Translations under genes and position numbers: made by a program
Part shown: positions 40,893-51,425 of the stretch, in pieces
Numbering within the stretch: the first letter of the stretch is position 1
Layout of the letters: each line of letters begins with the position of its first letter
From: Acidiferrimicrobium sp. IK
GTDB lineage: Bacteria > Actinomycetota > Acidimicrobiia > Acidimicrobiales > Palsa-688
Assembly (NCBI RefSeq): GCF_025499425.1
Contig: NZ_JAIMCB010000010.1
Span: 1 to 64,000, forward strand
Direction: 5' to 3'
Length of the DNA: 64,000 nt
The notes under the pieces: model-generated
Databases searched by the model: none
What the model was told of the DNA's origin: nothing
What the model saw: only the letters and a program-made list of their open reading frames with translations

Positions 40893-42158
40893 TCAAGACA
40901 GGATGTGACTGGCTCTCCAGCTCAGGGTGGGTGGGGCCAACGGCGGCGCATGGACCACAAGCCCGGCCGATGACCCGGTGCCGGTCGCCGCGATCGAGAA
41001 GCTGGTCGGTCCCGCCCGCTGAACCCGAAGAGCGACGGTTTCTCCGGGCCATCCGGTCAGGCGGATGGCAGCTGGGGACGCCACGTCCTCGCTCCGGTCG
41101 GCCCGGGTGAGCATCACCACGGGCTGGCCCGCGGCTACCACCGTGCGAGGCACGATCGTGGAGAACGCAGAGTCGGCCAGGACTTTGGCGGCGTTGAGGG
41201 CAGCGGCCACGTAGGCGCCGTCGCGCTGGCCGAGCACGATGCCGGTGATGGTGTAGGGGTGTGAGGCCACGTCCCTAGTCACGCTGAACAGCAGGCATCC
41301 GCCGGCCGGCGTGGTCGAACCGGTCTTGATGCCCTGGAAGCCGGCGGTGCCCACGAGGGTGTTGTAGTTGGTGATGGTCCCGACGCCGGGGATCAAGGCG
41401 GAGCGCTGGTTGACGATGGCGGCGAAGACCGGACTGGTCATGGCGGCCTTCGCCAGGCGGAGCTGGTCGGCGGGGGTCGAAACGCTGCCCGGGTTCAGTC
41501 CGCTGGCATCGGCGTAGTGGGTGGCATGCATCCCAAACGCCGCGGCTGCGAGGTTCATTTTGGCGACGAAGCCGGCCATGCTGCCCCCGTCCTGCACGGC
41601 GAGGGCGTCAGCGATGTTGTCGGCCGACGCGAGCAGCAGCGCTTGCAGCGCCTGGTACTCGTCGAGCACCAGGCCGGCGTGCACGTCGAGGACCGACTCG
41701 CCGGCGGCACGGAGCGCCGGGACGGCATCGGCCTGCGCCGCGGTGATGGTCAGTGTCGGCCCGCCCTCCCCGGGTTGGAGGGGGTGGTCGTGGAGGATCA
41801 CGTATGCCGTCATGACCTTGGTGACGCTGGCGATTGGCACGGGACCGGACGGCCCGTTGCTTGCCAGGACGGCGCCGTTGTCGAATGCGACGGCGGCCTC
41901 ACCGGCTTTGGGCCATGCCAGTCCACTCAGGCTCCCCGGGAGGACGGCGGAGGTGGCGAGGAGAGGGCGAGCCGAGGTGGGGGGGACCGGGACGGTAAGA
42001 ACTCTGGCGCCGACGCCCACGACGACGAGCACGACGGCGGCGAGGCTCAGCACCAGCCGCCGCCAGTTGCGGGGAGCGGCGTGGCGACCCCGCCTGGCCG
42101 GCTTGTCGAGCTTGGGGCCGTCCTGAGCAGTCGGTGCGGTCCGGTTGCCGACGGTCAC
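40893..42158 (-). CDS. D-alanyl-D-alanine carboxypeptidase (peptidase S11)
   Basis: 421 aa. Anchored by one TM after an Arg-rich start (~34-52). Active-site motifs: SxxK in IASVTKVMTAY, SxN in LLASADNIADAL, and KTG in GIKTGSTTPAGG. The C-terminal ~90 residues form a beta domain. It trims the fifth D-Ala of peptidoglycan stems. Last gene of a three-gene wall operon (phosphodiester glycosidase, L,D-transpeptidase, carboxypeptidase); trimmed tetrapeptides are the donor for the L,D-transpeptidase just upstream (9-bp gap). Confidence 0.92.
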   Translation of the reverse strand: MTVGNRTAPTAQDGPKLDKPARRGRHAAPRNWRRLVLSLAAVVLVVVGVGARVLTVPVPPTSARPLLATSAVLPGSLSGLAWPKAGEAAVAFDNGAVLASNGPSGPVPIASVTKVMTAYVILHDHPLQPGEGGPTLTITAAQADAVPALRAAGESVLDVHAGLVLDEYQALQALLLASADNIADALAVQDGGSMAGFVAKMNLAAAAFGMHATHYADASGLNPGSVSTPADQLRLAKAAMTSPVFAAIVNQRSALIPGVGTITNYNTLVGTAGFQGIKTGSTTPAGGCLLFSVTRDVASHPYTITGIVLGQRDGAYVAAALNAAKVLADSAFSTIVPRTVVAAGQPVVMLTRADRSEDVASPAAIRLTGWPGETVALRVQRAGPTSFSIAATGTGSSAGLVVHAPPLAPPTLSWRASHILS

Positions 42159-42167
42159 AGGGCAGCT

Positions 42168-43346
42168 CTACCCCGCAACCGTCACCAGCGTTCCGATCGT
42201 CAGGTGCGGCCAGATGGTCTGCCCCACCGCGTAGGGCACCTCGATGCATCCGAGGCTTTGGGGGCTCCCGTAGGAGCCGCGGGCGATGTAGTGGATAGCG
42301 TCGCCGCCGTTGAAGTAGGCGACCCAGGCCACCGGGTCGGCGTAGCGGGAACCGTCCGGGTTGGTGCCGCGCATGGTTTGCGTGGCGAGACGCTCGTACA
42401 CGGGGAAGGTCCCGTCCGCCGTCGGCGCCGCGGGGATCCCGGCGTTCGCAGGGCTGTGGGCAATGACGGTCCCGTCCTGCCACACGGTCAGGGTTTGCGG
42501 CAGCGTTTTCGATGCCAGGGCGTAGGTGTAGCTGCGGGGAGCGGCGACAGACCCGGGGGTCGTGGCGGCAAGGAGCTGGCTCCACACCTGCGGGCCGGCG
42601 ATCCCGTCGACGGCCATATGCCGGTCCGACTCGAAGGCCATCACCGCCCCTTTGGTCATGGCGCTGGCGGCACCCGGGGTCCACTCTGCGGCCAGTGTGG
42701 GTGGGATCGAGGCCCAAGTCCAGCTGAAGGTACCGGCGGGTGGCGAGTAGACGTCCCGCTGCGCCGCGTCGGCGGTGGGAGTTGCGTCGGTCGCAGTCGA
42801 TGGTGTCCATCTGAGCGGCAGGTAACCCAAGGTGGAGAGGAGCTGCTGGAGGCGAAGCACCGAGCCCGGCGCGGTCCGGAATGACCAGGACGTAGCGGTG
42901 GGCAGCGTGGCCCCCGTGCTGGTGCGCAGCCCGGCGGGCACCGTCACCACGACCTTGGTGTCCGGCGGCCAAGCCCCGGATGGAGTGAAGGAAAGGGTGG
43001 TGCCCGTCACCGACCAGGCGCCGCCGACGGCAGGCGACACGGTAGGCGTCGGCGCACCGGCGGCGAGGTCGACGGTAGCGGTGGTGTGCACCGTCAGGGC
43101 GGTTGTGCCCGCCACACCTGTCGACCCTGAGGCCGGCTCCACCGCGGTGACCCGTAGCGGGACGGCGGCGGTGGTGGGGGTGGCCGCCACCGGGGCCGGA
43201 GCCTTCTGGCTCGTCCTGAGCGACGTCTTGGTGCTGGGCAGGAGCGTGGCCGCCAGGGCCACGGCAGCCGCGACCGACATGGTGACCCCCGCGGCCAGGA
43301 GGAAGCGACGGTCCCGTGCTTTTGGAGCTGCGTGCAGTCCTGCCAT
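42168..43346 (-). CDS. L,D-transpeptidase (YkuD) with Ig-like and peptidoglycan-binding regions
   Basis: 392 aa exported enzyme: signal/anchor FLLAAGVTMSVAAAVALAATL (~15-35). ~60-160 is an Ig-like domain (VTAVEPASGSTGVAGTTALTV), ~165-260 a PG_binding_1-type unit (LRLQQLLSTLGYLPL...GIAGPQVWSQLLA), and the catalytic YkuD domain is C-terminal: IHYIARGSYGSPQSLGCIEVPY with His and the nucleophile Cys. It forms 3-3 crosslinks. ATG 43346 is 1 nt from the stop of the glycosidase gene, so tightly coupled. Confidence 0.92.
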   Translation of the reverse strand: MAGLHAAPKARDRRFLLAAGVTMSVAAAVALAATLLPSTKTSLRTSQKAPAPVAATPTTAAVPLRVTAVEPASGSTGVAGTTALTVHTTATVDLAAGAPTPTVSPAVGGAWSVTGTTLSFTPSGAWPPDTKVVVTVPAGLRTSTGATLPTATSWSFRTAPGSVLRLQQLLSTLGYLPLRWTPSTATDATPTADAAQRDVYSPPAGTFSWTWASIPPTLAAEWTPGAASAMTKGAVMAFESDRHMAVDGIAGPQVWSQLLAATTPGSVAAPRSYTYALASKTLPQTLTVWQDGTVIAHSPANAGIPAAPTADGTFPVYERLATQTMRGTNPDGSRYADPVAWVAYFNGGDAIHYIARGSYGSPQSLGCIEVPYAVGQTIWPHLTIGTLVTVAG

Positions 43347-43347
43347 G

Positions 43348-44589
43348 TCAGCTCGTTGAGACCGTGAAGAAGTCGCGGGACTCCGGCGTAGGGCCGAGGT
43401 ACCGGTCGGCTGACCGCTGCATCTGCGGATAGAGCTTGGTGCCGGTGGTAACGGCTGGGTTGGCTGGGTCGGGGTGAGAGAAGAAGTTGAAGGTGACCCA
43501 CTCAGGGTTGATGTCGAGTGTCATCGCCCGCACTGCTCCGGCCCGCTGGAGCGCCTCGGCGAGGGTCTTGGCCGTGAGGGCCGGGCCGGCCACGTACACC
43601 AGGGCGCCGTCAGCGGTGACGCCGATCCCTGAGCGGGCGACGACCGTGCTCGCTCCGAGCGTCGCGCCCCACACCCGGGTGTCGTGGTAGGTGGCATCGG
43701 GGGCGATGTTCCCCCCGTCGACCAGCGGCACGAGGTTCTGGAGGACCGCCGAGACGTTCGGGGTCATCGTCACCTCGCTGCCCCACGCGCCGATGTTGAC
43801 CGTCCCATTCTTGTAAAGGACCAGCGAGGCGGCGCCGGTTCGCAGCGCCACCGCGGTCCGGCCGGCGTCGTAGAAGCCGCCCTGGGCGTCTTGTAAGCGG
43901 AAACCACCGTTGAAGGCGGCCACGGCCCGAGCCGCGAGCTCACCGCTCAAGAAGGGGGGCTCGGGCCAGGTCCCGCCCGGCTGCTTGGCTCCGGGCACGA
44001 GCCTCACCCGCAGCGCTGTCGGGTCGATCCACACCGCGGTGGTGATCTGGCTGGTGTAGACGGTGTCGGCCCGGTACTGGGCCACGTAGATGGCGGGGTG
44101 GCCGTTGACGAGCGGCCCGGTGGGTTGCCACTGGCCTTCGCCGGGGACGGCGGGCGTCACCACGAGGGGGACCGCGGCCGGTGGCGGGAGGTGGGTCGCC
44201 ACCGGGGCTGCGATCGCCGCACCTCGGCGCACGTTGGGCACCGGGTTCAGCGAGCGGGGCTGACCTCCTTTCGACGGAGCCTTGGCGTTGTAGTACCACT
44301 GCTCCAGCGGTCCGACCAGGCCGCCCGCGTGGTGCGACCGAAGCCAGTCGGCCCACTTGGCGTCGAAGCTGGAGTTGCCGGGGGTGCGCGCCGCGGCGAC
44401 GACCGAGATGGCCACGAGCAGGCAGAATGCGCCCACCACACTGGCTGTCGCGACCAGCACCGGGTGGCGCCTTCGACGCGGCGGCCGGCCGGAGGGAACC
44501 GCCTTCCGCTCCGGCTGCACGGCGAGACCCGGGTCGCTGTCAGGGGTGCGCTCCCAGTAGGACTCGGGCCAGTCGTACGCGCGGGGCAT
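43348..44589 (-). CDS. Membrane-anchored phosphodiester glycosidase (NAGPA domain)
   Basis: 413 aa from ATG 44589. N-terminal cytoplasmic region, Arg/Pro-rich, one TM (~44-66), a linker, then the NAGPA domain: AVAAFNGGFRLQDAQGGFYDAGRTAV, VVARSGIGVTADGALVYVAGPALTAKTLAEAL, and AMTLDINPEWVTFNFF, where typical members have D(G)GGS-like LDGG. Related enzymes uncover GlcNAc phosphodiesters; in bacteria wall polymer decoration is a likely target. First gene of the wall operon; a set of 11-bp spaced repeats lies 111-169 bp upstream. Confidence 0.85.
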   Translation of the reverse strand: MPRAYDWPESYWERTPDSDPGLAVQPERKAVPSGRPPRRRRHPVLVATASVVGAFCLLVAISVVAAARTPGNSSFDAKWADWLRSHHAGGLVGPLEQWYYNAKAPSKGGQPRSLNPVPNVRRGAAIAAPVATHLPPPAAVPLVVTPAVPGEGQWQPTGPLVNGHPAIYVAQYRADTVYTSQITTAVWIDPTALRVRLVPGAKQPGGTWPEPPFLSGELAARAVAAFNGGFRLQDAQGGFYDAGRTAVALRTGAASLVLYKNGTVNIGAWGSEVTMTPNVSAVLQNLVPLVDGGNIAPDATYHDTRVWGATLGASTVVARSGIGVTADGALVYVAGPALTAKTLAEALQRAGAVRAMTLDINPEWVTFNFFSHPDPANPAVTTGTKLYPQMQRSADRYLGPTPESRDFFTVSTS

Positions 44590-44699
44590 CAGCAGCCCCC
44601 GAGGGCTTCCGGCGCCAGTCCTGGCAGCCGAACCGGTCGGCACCGCCGCGGGTGGTCGTCTGAGACGTGGGGCATCTCGTGCATCATCGCCCGGCCCAG

Positions 44700-44758
44700 C
44701 TGAAGGATTCCTGAAGCCGCCGAACCGCTCGCCGATCCTTCAGGTCGGCTTCAGGTCG
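44700..44758. promoter_or_regulatory. Paired 11-bp-spaced direct repeats, OmpR/PhoB-type site
   Basis: CTGAAG at 44700 and 44711, and on the same strand CTTCAGGTCG at 44738 and 44749, each pair 11 bp apart and inverted relative to the other. CCTGAAGCCG (44710-44719) and CGGCTTCAGG (44746-44755) are perfect 10-bp complements. The 11-bp period is typical of OmpR-family response regulators. It lies upstream of the wall operon. Confidence 0.55.
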
Positions 44759-44827
44759 CTCCGCGGGGTCGGGACGCGCTGGCCCCTCCCCCGCGGTCGA
44801 TCCCGACGGCTCAGGCGTTCCTCCCGG

Positions 44828-46690
44828 TCACGACCCGGCGGCCACGATGGGCCGGTTGAGCGCGACCGACCCGGTGGAGCCGAAAAAGCCGGCGTCGCCG
44901 TAGGTGAACACACCGCCATCGCTGGCCACCAGCCGGTAGCCGTCGCCCGAACTGGTCGCAGAGATGGCGACGACCGGCTTGTTCAGGTGGATGCCACCAG
45001 TCGACCCGAGGAACTGGGCGTCACCGAAGTTGAACACGCCGCCGTCGGAGGCCACGAGCCAGTAGCCGCCGTTGTCGGGCGTGCCGGCGATACCGACGAT
45101 CGGTTTGTTGAGGTGGGTGCCGTGCAGGCCGCCGAAGGTGCCGGCGTCACCGAAGCCGTAGACCGACCCGTCGCTGGTCGTGACCCAGTAGCCGCCACCG
45201 TCTGCAGTGGCGGTGATGCCGACGACGGGGCTGGGCGGCGCCGGCACCGAGCCGAGCTTGGGCGCCGAACCGAACGCGGTGACAGTCCCGTCGGAGGCGA
45301 CGACCCAGTACCCGTCGGTGGTGGCGGCGGCACCGACGACGGGGCTCGGGCTCCCAGCGGCGCCCAAGGATCCGTGGAAAGCGGCGTCGCCGAAGGTGAA
45401 CACGCCGCCGTCGGAGGCGACGAGGTACTCCCCGCCCCGATCCGGTGTGGTCGCCGCGGCGACGATCGGCTTGTTGAGCTTGACGTTACCGAGCGACCCG
45501 AGGAACGACGAGTCGCCGAAGGTGAAGCTGCCTCCGTCCGCTGCGGTGAGGCGGTAACCGAAAGGCCCGGCGTTGGTGCTCGGCACAAACAGCAGGCCCG
45601 AGGGGCTGGTCAGGCCGACAACGACGGGGGTGATGGCACCGGTCGAGAGGTTGAGGGTGCCGATGAAGCTCGGCACGGTCGAGTCACCGGGCACCGCGAC
45701 GAACGCGGTGCCTGGAGTGAAGGACCCGGACCGGATGGCGACGATCCGGTTGGATTTGCCGTCAACGGCGTAGAGGGTGCCGGCGGGGGCGGTCGCGAAC
45801 TCGATGTCGTCGATCTGGGTCCCGAGCTGGAGGGGGGTGGCGGTGGCCGACGGGCCGCTCGGGTTGCTGATGAAGTAGAGCTGGCCGTCGCCCTGACTGT
45901 CCAGGACGAAGTCGCCGCCGAAGGTCGGAACCGACGAGGGCACTACGTTGGAGGAGTCCGGGTCACTGGCGATCTGCGCGGAGTTGCCGGCGGGCGCCTC
46001 GTAGGCCGGCGTCCACGTGGCGGTGCCGGCCGACTCGCTCAGGTCGACCTTGATGAGCGCCGGGATGCCGCCGGGGTTGGCAAGCGGGGTGTTGTTGGCG
46101 AACGCCGGCGCCGACGCGCTGATGTACAGGCTGCCGTTGAACATCCGGGGCTGGTCCGTGCCGCCGCCCCAAGTGAGAGTCGAGGGGCTGTAGGCCATGT
46201 GGAACACCTGCTGACCAGCGGGAGCCGACGGGTGGACGGTGTAGACGCTGGAGTTGCCGTCCTCGTTCACCGTGGCGATCAGGCGGTTGGACGCAGGATC
46301 TGAGCTCAGGCCGTCGATCTTGCCCACCAGGCTCCACGACGCGACCATGGCGCCGTCGGCGTGGTACTCGACCAGCGTGCTGGTCGCGCCGGCAGGTGTC
46401 CCCGTAGGCCCGATGCCGTTTTGGTAGGCGGTGAAGATGTCCCCGCCCAACGTCGTGATGTCGTCGGGACCCTTCGCGCCTGCCGGCGCGGTCACGAACG
46501 GCGCCGCGGTCAGGCCGCTACCTACGGACAACCCGAGCACCGTCCGATGCAAGCCGGACGCATCCAGCACCCGCCCGGCGGCAGCCGAGTGCGGCGGAGA
46601 CGCAGACGCGGTCCCGGGAAGTGCTCCGAGGGGAGCAGCAACCAGGACCGTGCCGGCAGCGAGGCTTGAAATGAAGCGAATGCGGGGCAT
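44828..46690 (-). CDS. Secreted protein with C-terminal 'VASDGGVFTFGDA' repeats
   Basis: 620 aa with a signal peptide (FISSLAAGTVLVAAPLGALPGTASA, cleavage ~31-32). Residues ~60-370 look like a beta-propeller-type region, with strands such as GDIFTAYQNGIG and GGDFVLDSQGDGQLYFIS. From ~378 to the end there are six repeats of ~40 residues, each like YWLVASDGGVFNFGDA...LNKPIVGIA; the third is degenerate. Such repeats are abundant in Acidimicrobiia surface proteins (recollection). No sortase motif. Probably surface or extracellular; function unknown. Confidence 0.8.
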   Translation of the reverse strand: MPRIRFISSLAAGTVLVAAPLGALPGTASASPPHSAAAGRVLDASGLHRTVLGLSVGSGLTAAPFVTAPAGAKGPDDITTLGGDIFTAYQNGIGPTGTPAGATSTLVEYHADGAMVASWSLVGKIDGLSSDPASNRLIATVNEDGNSSVYTVHPSAPAGQQVFHMAYSPSTLTWGGGTDQPRMFNGSLYISASAPAFANNTPLANPGGIPALIKVDLSESAGTATWTPAYEAPAGNSAQIASDPDSSNVVPSSVPTFGGDFVLDSQGDGQLYFISNPSGPSATATPLQLGTQIDDIEFATAPAGTLYAVDGKSNRIVAIRSGSFTPGTAFVAVPGDSTVPSFIGTLNLSTGAITPVVVGLTSPSGLLFVPSTNAGPFGYRLTAADGGSFTFGDSSFLGSLGNVKLNKPIVAAATTPDRGGEYLVASDGGVFTFGDAAFHGSLGAAGSPSPVVGAAATTDGYWVVASDGTVTAFGSAPKLGSVPAPPSPVVGITATADGGGYWVTTSDGSVYGFGDAGTFGGLHGTHLNKPIVGIAGTPDNGGYWLVASDGGVFNFGDAQFLGSTGGIHLNKPVVAISATSSGDGYRLVASDGGVFTYGDAGFFGSTGSVALNRPIVAAGS

Positions 46691-46821
46691 GGGCCCGATG
46701 GTGCTCCATTCAGGTGACGCTGAGATGGCCTAGAACCGACCGGGACATGGCTACTGGATGCCAGGACGGACGGTCCTGCGAGCCAAGCAGCTGGGGACGT
46801 CGCTCCTTTCAGGCGGCCAGT

Positions 46822-47301
46822 TCAACCCCGCCGCAGCGCGTCGTGGTGGCTCAGCATCTCGAGGATCTCGGCCCGCTCCGGGCCAGTCAACGCCGGTGAG
46901 ACGCGAAGCGCGAGCGGCTTGATGGCTATGCCGCCTCGGACGTTGAAGTCGCCGAACACCCGCAGGTAGCGCGGCGCGATCCGCTCCACCAAGTCGTCGG
47001 CGATCCGGTTGACGCAGTCCTCGTGGAACGCCCCGTGGTTGCGGTACGCGCCCAGGTAGAGCTTGAGGCTCTTGCTCTCCACGCACAGCTCGGACGGCGC
47101 GTAGTGGATCAGGATCCGGCCGAAGTCGGGCTGCCTCGTCATCGGGCACAAGCTGGTGAACTCGGTGCACTCGAGCTCGACCACCCACGGCGTGGCGGGA
47201 TGCTGGTTGTCGAACAGCTCGAGCATCGCCGCGTCAGGCTGGTCGTAGCGGTACACCGTGGCGCCCGATCCCAGCGAAGTCAGCTTCGATGTGTCACTCA
47301 C
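46822..47301 (-). CDS. queF: PreQ0 reductase (NADPH-dependent 7-cyano-7-deazaguanine reductase)
   Basis: 159 aa, YkvM-type short QueF. Catalytic Cys in EFTSLCPMTRQPDFG, with its Asp in QPDFG; substrate loop ESKSLKLYLGAYRNHGAFHEDCVNRI. GTG 47301 chosen; TTG 47319 in frame is possible. It reduces preQ0 nitrile to preQ1, the queuosine precursor. Last gene of queCEDF; the 49 bp to queD are open. Confidence 0.95.
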   Translation of the reverse strand: MSDTSKLTSLGSGATVYRYDQPDAAMLELFDNQHPATPWVVELECTEFTSLCPMTRQPDFGRILIHYAPSELCVESKSLKLYLGAYRNHGAFHEDCVNRIADDLVERIAPRYLRVFGDFNVRGGIAIKPLALRVSPALTGPERAEILEMLSHHDALRRG

Positions 47302-47350
47302 CCCGACATCTTCCCGCAACCGACCTCGTCGCCGCGAGTCGCTCCGAAGG

Positions 47351-47716
47351 CTATGCCGCCGGTGCGGGACCTCGGTACTCGGCTCCCGAGGTGCAGGTCT
47401 CTCGCACGACGATCGAGACGAGAGGAAGGGACGGCACCAGGCGGTCCCATATCCAGCGGGCGAGGTTCTCGCTGGTCGGGTTGTCCAGCCCGTCGATCTC
47501 GTTGAGGTAGTAGTGGTCGAGCCGATCCCGTACCGGTTCGCAGGCTCGGGCGATGTCGGCGAAGTCCATCACCATGCCCGTCGAGGGGTCGACGTCGCCG
47601 CCCACTCGGACCTCCACCCGGTAGGAGTGGCCGTGCAGTCGACGGCACTTGTGGCCGGCAGCGACGTTGGGGAGGTGGTGAGCGGCTTCGAAGGTGATCG
47701 TGCGGAACAGTTCCAT
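47351..47716 (-). CDS. queD: 6-carboxy-5,6,7,8-tetrahydropterin synthase
   Basis: 121 aa T-fold enzyme. Zinc His: FEAAHHLP and RLHGHSYRVEV; catalytic Cys in GHKCRRLHGHSY; MVMDFADI, LDHYYLN and the closing Glu in VRETCTSGAEY. It converts dihydroneopterin triphosphate to carboxytetrahydropterin. ATG 47716 is 1 nt from the queE stop. Confidence 0.95.
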   Translation of the reverse strand: MELFRTITFEAAHHLPNVAAGHKCRRLHGHSYRVEVRVGGDVDPSTGMVMDFADIARACEPVRDRLDHYYLNEIDGLDNPTSENLARWIWDRLVPSLPLVSIVVRETCTSGAEYRGPAPAA

Positions 47717-47717
47717 A

Positions 47718-48359
47718 TCAGGGGATGCCCAGGTACTTGTGGGTTTGAAGGCTCAGCGTCCACTGCGGGTGGGCGAGGCAGTAGTCGACGGCCAGCGCGG
47801 TGTTGCGGTCGCGGGCTGGGCCGTCCATCGGTTGCAGGAGGAGGTGCCGGCAGTCGAAGGTCTCAAAGGAGGCGGGAGGAGCCTCGTCTTGGGGGTAAAC
47901 GAGTTTCAGTTCGTCTGCCCGGCGGAGCCGGAGCGGAGCTCCGGCTTTCGGGCTGACGCAGATCCAGTCCAAGCCGGCGGGCGCGACCCGGGTGCCGTTG
48001 GTCTCGACTGCCACTTCGAACCCGGTGTCGTGCAGCGCCTGGACCGCCGGCTCGTCCAGCTGCAACAGCGGTTCGCCGCCGGTGCACACGACGTAGGGTC
48101 GAGCGGCCGGGTGGTCGGCGGCGGGCCATGCGGCTGCCACCGCGGCAGCGAGAAGGGCCGGGGTCTCGAAACGACCGCCACCCGGACCGTCGGTGCCGAC
48201 GAAGTCCGTGTCGCAGAAGTTGCACACCGCGGCCAGACGATGCCGCTCCTGGCCGCTCCACAGGTTGCATCCCGAGAAGCGGCAGAAAACCGCCGGCCGC
48301 CCGGCGTGGGTCCCCTCTCCCTGCAAGGTGTAGAAGATCTCTTTCACCCGGTAGGCCAT
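47718..48359 (-). CDS. queE: 7-carboxy-7-deazaguanine synthase (radical SAM)
   Basis: 213 aa. YTLQGEGTHAGRPAVFCRFSGCNLW with the extended cluster motif C-x14-C-x2-C finishing in VCNFCDTDF, as in QueE. VVCTGGEPLLQ is the SAM GGE motif. It rearranges carboxytetrahydropterin to CDG using AdoMet, a [4Fe-4S] cluster and Mg2+. ATG 48359 overlaps the queC stop (TGATG). Confidence 0.95.
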   Translation of the reverse strand: MAYRVKEIFYTLQGEGTHAGRPAVFCRFSGCNLWSGQERHRLAAVCNFCDTDFVGTDGPGGGRFETPALLAAAVAAAWPAADHPAARPYVVCTGGEPLLQLDEPAVQALHDTGFEVAVETNGTRVAPAGLDWICVSPKAGAPLRLRRADELKLVYPQDEAPPASFETFDCRHLLLQPMDGPARDRNTALAVDYCLAHPQWTLSLQTHKYLGIP

Positions 48360-49096
48360 CAGCAGCGGCGCGCGACGACGGGGTCGGCTACGCCGGCCTC
48401 GTCGAACCCCTTCTGGCGCAACAGGCACGAGTCGCACTGCCCGCACGCAGAGCCGTCCGGATCAGGGTCGTAGCAGCTGTGGGTCAGGCCGTAATCGACG
48501 CCGAGCGACCGTCCCAGCTGGATGATCTGCGCCTTGGTCAGATCTATCAGGGGGGTGTGGATCGTCAGGTGTTGGTCGCCGGCCACGCCGGCCCTGGTGG
48601 CCAGGTTGGCCATCCGTTCGTACGCCTCGATGTACTCCGGTCGGCAATCGGGGTAGCCGCTGTAGTCCAAGGCGTTGACCCCGATGAAGATGTCTTCCGC
48701 GCCGAGCGTCTCGGCCCACGCCAGCGCGAAGGACAAAAAGATGGTGTTTCGGGCCGGGACGTAGGTCACCGGGATCTCTGCGCCGAGCTCCTCGACCCGC
48801 TCGTGGTGGGGGACCGCGATGTCACTGGTCAGCGCCGAGCCGCCGAACACCCGCAGGTCGATGTCAGCCACGACGTGGTCGGACACTCCGAGGGCCTGCG
48901 CGACCCGGCCTGCGGCCGCCAACTCGACCTCGTGGCGCTGCCCGTAACGGAAGCTCAAAGCGTGAGGCCGGAAACCTGTGTCGATGGCGACGGCCAGCGC
49001 GGTGGCCGAGTCCAAACCGCCGCTCAGAAGCACCACTGCAGGCTTACCCGCCACATCGGTCTGCGCCGCCTCGCGTCCTTGCACACGGTAGGTCAT
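48359..49096 (-). CDS. queC: 7-cyano-7-deazaguanine synthase
   Basis: 245 aa. PP-loop SGGLDSAT (~25-32), [12 protein letters not shown], and zinc ligands in [21 protein letters not shown]. Converts CDG to preQ0 with ATP and ammonia. ATG 49096 is 43 bp after the thiC stop, so it could be read through from the thiC promoter. Confidence 0.95.
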   Translation of the reverse strand: MTYRVQGREAAQTDVAGKPAVVLLSGGLDSATALAVAIDTGFRPHALSFRYGQRHEVELAAAGRVAQALGVSDHVVADIDLRVFGGSALTSDIAVPHHERVEELGAEIPVTYVPARNTIFLSFALAWAETLGAEDIFIGVNALDYSGYPDCRPEYIEAYERMANLATRAGVAGDQHLTIHTPLIDLTKAQIIQLGRSLGVDYGLTHSCYDPDPDGSACGQCDSCLLRQKGFDEAGVADPVVARRC

Positions 49097-49139
49097 ACCC
49101 CAGACCGGGCGGCGGGAGCAACGCTGCGCTGGCCGGCGG

Positions 49140-50888
<1,749 letters not shown>

Positions 50889-50892
50889 TTAC

Positions 50893-50975
50893 TCCCTACG
50901 CCGGCATTACCCGGACAGGTTCATTCGGTCGACGGCCCTAGCCGCCCTCTCAGCCCGCTTGGTGCGAACTCCCGA
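50893..50975 (-). ncRNA. TPP riboswitch (THI element)
   Basis: On the minus strand the conserved blocks GGGCTGAGAGGG, GAATGAACCTG and GTAATGCCGGCGTAGGGA occur in the right order and spacing. The last block contains the thiC ribosome site, 8 nt before the ATG at 50885, so thiamine pyrophosphate would block translation. No separate terminator stem is seen. Confidence 0.93.
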
Positions 50976-51085
50976 CTTGGTCGAGTTCGAGCGTACCAAC
51001 TACCTGACCGGGATGGGGCGTCGAAACGGTGATGCCAGAGTGATGACAATCGATTCAGCCCGACGCTCGCGCCACTGATGCTGAG

Positions 51086-51425
51086 ATGGAGACTATGGAC
51101 AGGAAACCGAGGCACCTCTCGCCCGGTCAGGTCGACAACGTCCTGGCCGCCGCTGGCGGCGGCGCGGTGTTCAACGGGCTCCCCGGTTTCCGAGGCGGCG
51201 AGGCCAACTTCCGAGCGTGGCTGGTCGGCCATCGCCCACCGGCGGGTCATCGACGACCGGCGGCGGCGTTCCCGACGGGTGGAGCAGGCCCCGGCGGACC
51301 ACGCACCTACCGCTGCTCTCGCCGGCTCCGACGCTGAGACCCAGATCATGGTCAACCTGGAGGCCGAACGGCCCGCCCCGGCGGACGCGCTCGGTCCTCA
51401 GGCGGCCCGGTGCTGCACCGGCTGA
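51086..51425 (+). pseudogene. Frameshifted, truncated ECF sigma factor
   Basis: Frame one, from ATG 51086, gives VFNGLPGFRGGEANFRAWL, region 2.1-2.3 of an ECF sigma factor. From ~51226 the frame one base later continues SAIAHRRVIDDRRRRSRRVE, region 2.4, and then the linker AETQIMVNLEAER. Reading across the shift gives FRAWLSAIAHRRVIDD, a normal sigma motif, so one extra base interrupts it. Region 4 is missing; the frame ends at 51425 inside the 3' end of the dehydrogenase gene. A dead gene cut by rearrangement is the simplest reading. Confidence 0.65.

Noticed and set aside
51078..51425. Two independent small genes on the plus strand
   Set aside because: The first half of one frame and second half of the other combine into one sigma-factor region 2, so a single frameshifted gene explains both better.
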